Below the pieces are notes generated by a model that saw only the letters and a program-made list of their open reading frames with translations, had not been told where the DNA came from and did no database searches. Shown piece after piece: positions 61,973 through 64,000 of a stretch of 64,000 nt of DNA (positions are counted from its first letter, which is position 1; each line of letters begins with the position of its first letter). Source of the stretch: Diplocloster modestus. Its GTDB lineage: Bacteria; Bacillota; Clostridia; Lachnospirales; Lachnospiraceae. The position numbers were made by a program, and so were the translations under genes. The stretch is taken from contig NZ_JAHQCX010000003.1 in NCBI RefSeq assembly GCF_019042245.1, positions 1 to 64,000 on the forward strand, written 5' to 3'.

Positions 61973-62551
61973 CTACTTCGTACCAACCGTAATCTTATCC
62001 GCCGTCAGATCCAGGCATTCCAGATACCCGGTCACAGTCCGGGAATAATAAGGGCTTGTAACAGTTAAAGTATACTTTATTTTATTGTCATTGTCTGCCC
62101 ACTTTTCAAATTTCAGTTCCTTCACTTCATTCTTCTTATAGAAACCTTCCCCATAATACCAGGTAGTCGGTTCATACAGGTAATCCTCTGAGTTGGGATA
62201 CTTGATCCCCTCGTAGTCGATGATCAGCCCTTTCTCTTTATCCGCCCGGAGTGTGGCCGGATTGCCGCTCTTATCGCTGTACTTAATCTGTGAAAATCCT
62301 GCCAGATCCGGGTCCTCCAGAATATACAGCCCGCCGGTATCATAACCGGCAGCGTAGGTCAGTTCATTCACGATTGTCTCCGATACGATTCTGACTTCAT
62401 CTTCCACCCGGTTCATGGCGTTCAGTCTCAGATAGATCTTCGTGTAAGGCGAGATCAGCGCGGTAGCGGCAGCCATGAAGATGGCCGACAGCGCGAAGGC
62501 CACGATGACTTCCACCATGGTAACGCCCCTGTTATTCTGCTTTTTCTTCAT
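61973..62551 (-). CDS. Minor pilin-like protein (prepilin N-terminus, PilW/PilJ-like)
   Basis: 192 residues. Signal NNRG then VTMVEVIVAFALSAIFMAAA, with Glu at +5. The rest is strand-rich (GYDTGGLYILEDPDLAGFSQ). Start at ATG 62551 directly behind GGAGGTGGCGG; the frame to 62593 is not used. It belongs to the minor pilin set that probably primes the pilus. Confidence 0.8.
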   Translation of the reverse strand: MKKKQNNRGVTMVEVIVAFALSAIFMAAATALISPYTKIYLRLNAMNRVEDEVRIVSETIVNELTYAAGYDTGGLYILEDPDLAGFSQIKYSDKSGNPATLRADKEKGLIIDYEGIKYPNSEDYLYEPTTWYYGEGFYKKNEVKELKFEKWADNDNKIKYTLTVTSPYYSRTVTGYLECLDLTADKITVGTK

Positions 62552-62585
62552 TCCGCCACCTCCTTCGCACGCTTCGCAATGTCCG

Positions 62586-62882
62586 CTAATCATTTATATA
62601 ATAGATCTGTCTGTCCGCGGGCTGATCTGTTTTGGTCACCCCCAGATCAGCTTCACCCATGTCCTCACCGAACATATTGACACGGACCGTCTGATGCATC
62701 CCGTCCTGCCCTGTATAATAGGCGTTGGAAGCTGCCTCCGTCTTTTTCCAGATCTCCTCGGCCTTCTGAGAGAGTTTCCCTGAGAACACCACCGACTGCC
62801 ACATCATAGCCATGCAGAGCATCAGTATGGAGAAGGACACCAGGACCTCCACTAAAGTAGATCCCTCCTGATTTTTCCTCAT
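62586..62882 (-). CDS. Minor pilin-like protein (PilV/PilI-like)
   Basis: 98 residues. Signal NQEG then STLVEVLVSFSILMLCMAMM, with Glu at +5. The C-terminal part is short. I choose ATG 62882, eight bases after GGAGG; ATGs at 62888 and 62909 are less well placed. It overlaps neither neighbour but is closely packed. Confidence 0.78.
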   Translation of the reverse strand: MRKNQEGSTLVEVLVSFSILMLCMAMMWQSVVFSGKLSQKAEEIWKKTEAASNAYYTGQDGMHQTVRVNMFGEDMGEADLGVTKTDQPADRQIYYIND

Positions 62883-62884
62883 AT

Positions 62885-63490
62885 TCATTCCCTCCCCGAC
62901 GGGCTCCATGTACCAAGCCAGTCATCCTTCGTCACAGTCTGGCCCTGTTCCGCAGCCCGGTATGTCTTCTCATATCTGCCGGTGATGCTGTATTGCTGGT
63001 CATCCACCTCGCACTTTACGATAATGACCAGTTCACAGTGCAGTTTATCCGGATCGCTGCGGTCAGTGGTCTCCCAATAAATCTGGGTTGATATATTTCC
63101 AAACTTCTCATTTACCGGGAAAGCGGGATCGTTCGGCTGCAATACCACATCCGTTTTCTTGATCGTCTCCGACGCCCCGTGTCCCACTGTCCCCGGGTCA
63201 TAATCCAGCCAGGCCGGATCCTCCATCTGCTGATTGATCTTCGCGCAGAACTGACTGACCGCCGGATCTGTACCCAGCTGTTCCTTCAGCCATTCACTGA
63301 AAGTTATCGCCGAGATCCGGCTCTGTTCCTGGGCGAAGGACTGATTCGCCCTGCTGACTATCAGGGTGGCAGACAGCAGGATCGAAAGGGACAGGGCCAC
63401 GAACAGGCACATCAGACACATCACCACGATCATGGTATACCCTTTTTGACTCTCCTCCCTCCCCTTTCTGTTCTTCCGCTGATTAACCAT
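62885..63490 (-). CDS. Minor pilin-like or PilX-like protein
   Basis: 201 residues. Basic leader, then SQKG and YTMIVVMCLMCLFVALSLSI, a hydrophobic helix lacking the +5 Glu of the usual class III signal; PilX/GspK-type proteins at pilus tips may lack it. The C-terminal part is rich in beta strands with two cysteines. The ATG at 63490 is eight bases after GGAGG and overlaps the end of the previous gene. Confidence 0.7.
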   Translation of the reverse strand: MVNQRKNRKGREESQKGYTMIVVMCLMCLFVALSLSILLSATLIVSRANQSFAQEQSRISAITFSEWLKEQLGTDPAVSQFCAKINQQMEDPAWLDYDPGTVGHGASETIKKTDVVLQPNDPAFPVNEKFGNISTQIYWETTDRSDPDKLHCELVIIVKCEVDDQQYSITGRYEKTYRAAEQGQTVTKDDWLGTWSPSGRE

Positions 63491-64000
63491 TTTCATCACC
63501 TCCGGCTTCCGCAGATCTGCTCGAAGGGACCGGCTCGTTTATGATATCATAGCCGTCGCCGGTTTTGATCCAGGTACTTCTTTCTAATACATCATACCGG
63601 CCGGCATCGTCAGGAACAGCCTGAAGTACAGCCTTCAAAGTCGGCGCGTAAGCCTGCGTATTCTCGTGAATACCGTCTTTTTCATTTCCTGAGGCATCCA
63701 CCTCCCTGCCGTCCGGCAGCTGCATCTGATAGCTAATGTTCCCGGTGCTGTCCGTGGTAATATAGAGCAGCGCCTGCAGTTTTAATGTATATCGGTAAGT
63801 TCCCTGTACTGCGGTATCCGTTCCTGTCAGAGTATTTTCATACAGGCTGAATACCTGGGTCTGGGGTGCGTCGGGCTTGGGCGCTCCGTTTAAACCGGCG
63901 CCCACGGATCCGTCCTCATTTAACACATTCACTGCGGTCTTACCATCGCTGTCCACTCCGATCCGGAAACGGTAGGTCTCTTCCTGCGGCACGCTGCCGC
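63483..64000 (-). CDS. Partial gene at right edge, pilus-cluster secreted or surface protein
   Basis: At least 172 codons; the frame stays open to the window end, so the start lies beyond 64000. The visible part has QVFSLYENTLTGTDTAVQGT, TLKLQALLYITTDSTGN and YQMQLPDGREVDASGNEKDG, a strand-rich extracellular-type composition with no membrane helix. I do not recognise a family. It ends inside the next gene and is likely part of the minor-pilin operon. Confidence 0.6.
   Translation of the reverse strand, partial: GSVPQEETYRFRIGVDSDGKTAVNVLNEDGSVGAGLNGAPKPDAPQTQVFSLYENTLTGTDTAVQGTYRYTLKLQALLYITTDSTGNISYQMQLPDGREVDASGNEKDGIHENTQAYAPTLKAVLQAVPDDAGRYDVLERSTWIKTGDGYDIINEPVPSSRSAEAGGDENG

Overview
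The window looks like a chromosome segment of a Gram-positive anaerobe of the class Clostridia, most like Lachnospiraceae. The grounds are strong GGAGG ribosome sites with many TTG and GTG starts, lipoproteins, a YesM/YesN-type two-component system, a Na+-type F-ATPase c subunit, a PhoP/PhoR-Pst system with Bacillus-type PhoP boxes, a CIRCE element, and a monoderm type IV pilus cluster. No rRNA, tRNA or CRISPR array was recognised.

Layout. (1) 1-3540, mostly minus strand: a possible IS end at the left edge, a MarR regulator overlapping a 48-residue ORF and an HD-domain protein that lacks its HD-GYP end, a decayed ABC ATPase, and an XRE regulator overlapping an unusual peptide deformylase-DUF3783 fusion. 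(2) 3540-7071, plus strand: a palindromic repeat, a winged-helix regulator with an ABC-2 type exporter, and a candidate small RNA ending at a shared terminator. (3) 7055-16772, minus strand: an AraL-like phosphatase with an AraM-like glycerol-1-phosphate dehydrogenase, then dnaE-pfkA-SpoU methyltransferase-DUF998. Two giant nested palindromes (about 400 and 380 bp) of one family lie here, one beside araM and one upstream of dnaE. (4) 16773-30611: pstSCAB-phoU, hsp20 with CIRCE, a binding-protein lipoprotein with a GGDEF/EAL receptor, phoPR and cls. (5) 30817-33822: small conserved genes and murI. (6) 33975-44901: a glycan-use locus (YesMN-like regulators, sugar ABC transporter, GH43-like enzyme, secreted beta-helix protein). 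(7) 45086-52363: the complete ATP synthase operon, predicted to be Na+-coupled. (8) 52474-64000: type IV pilus genes from pilT back to pilins and minor pilins; the last gene runs off the right edge.

How the parts connect. PhoP boxes upstream of both pstS and phoP tie the Pst transporter and PhoPR into one phosphate-starvation circuit. The GGDEF/EAL receptor may set c-di-GMP, and PilB begins with two MshEN-like repeats, the fold that binds c-di-GMP, so the pilus could be one target. The glycan locus is a self-contained sense, regulate, import and cut module.

The strongest candidates for something undescribed are the giant palindromes at 9431-9828 and 15916-16295. They share a structured core with compensatory base changes. 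Their long outer arms differ between the loci, but each arm still pairs almost perfectly with its own partner. A second small family consists of hairpins that carry a Shine-Dalgarno sequence upstream of pstB, pstC (three tandem copies) and the beta-helix gene, also with compensatory changes.
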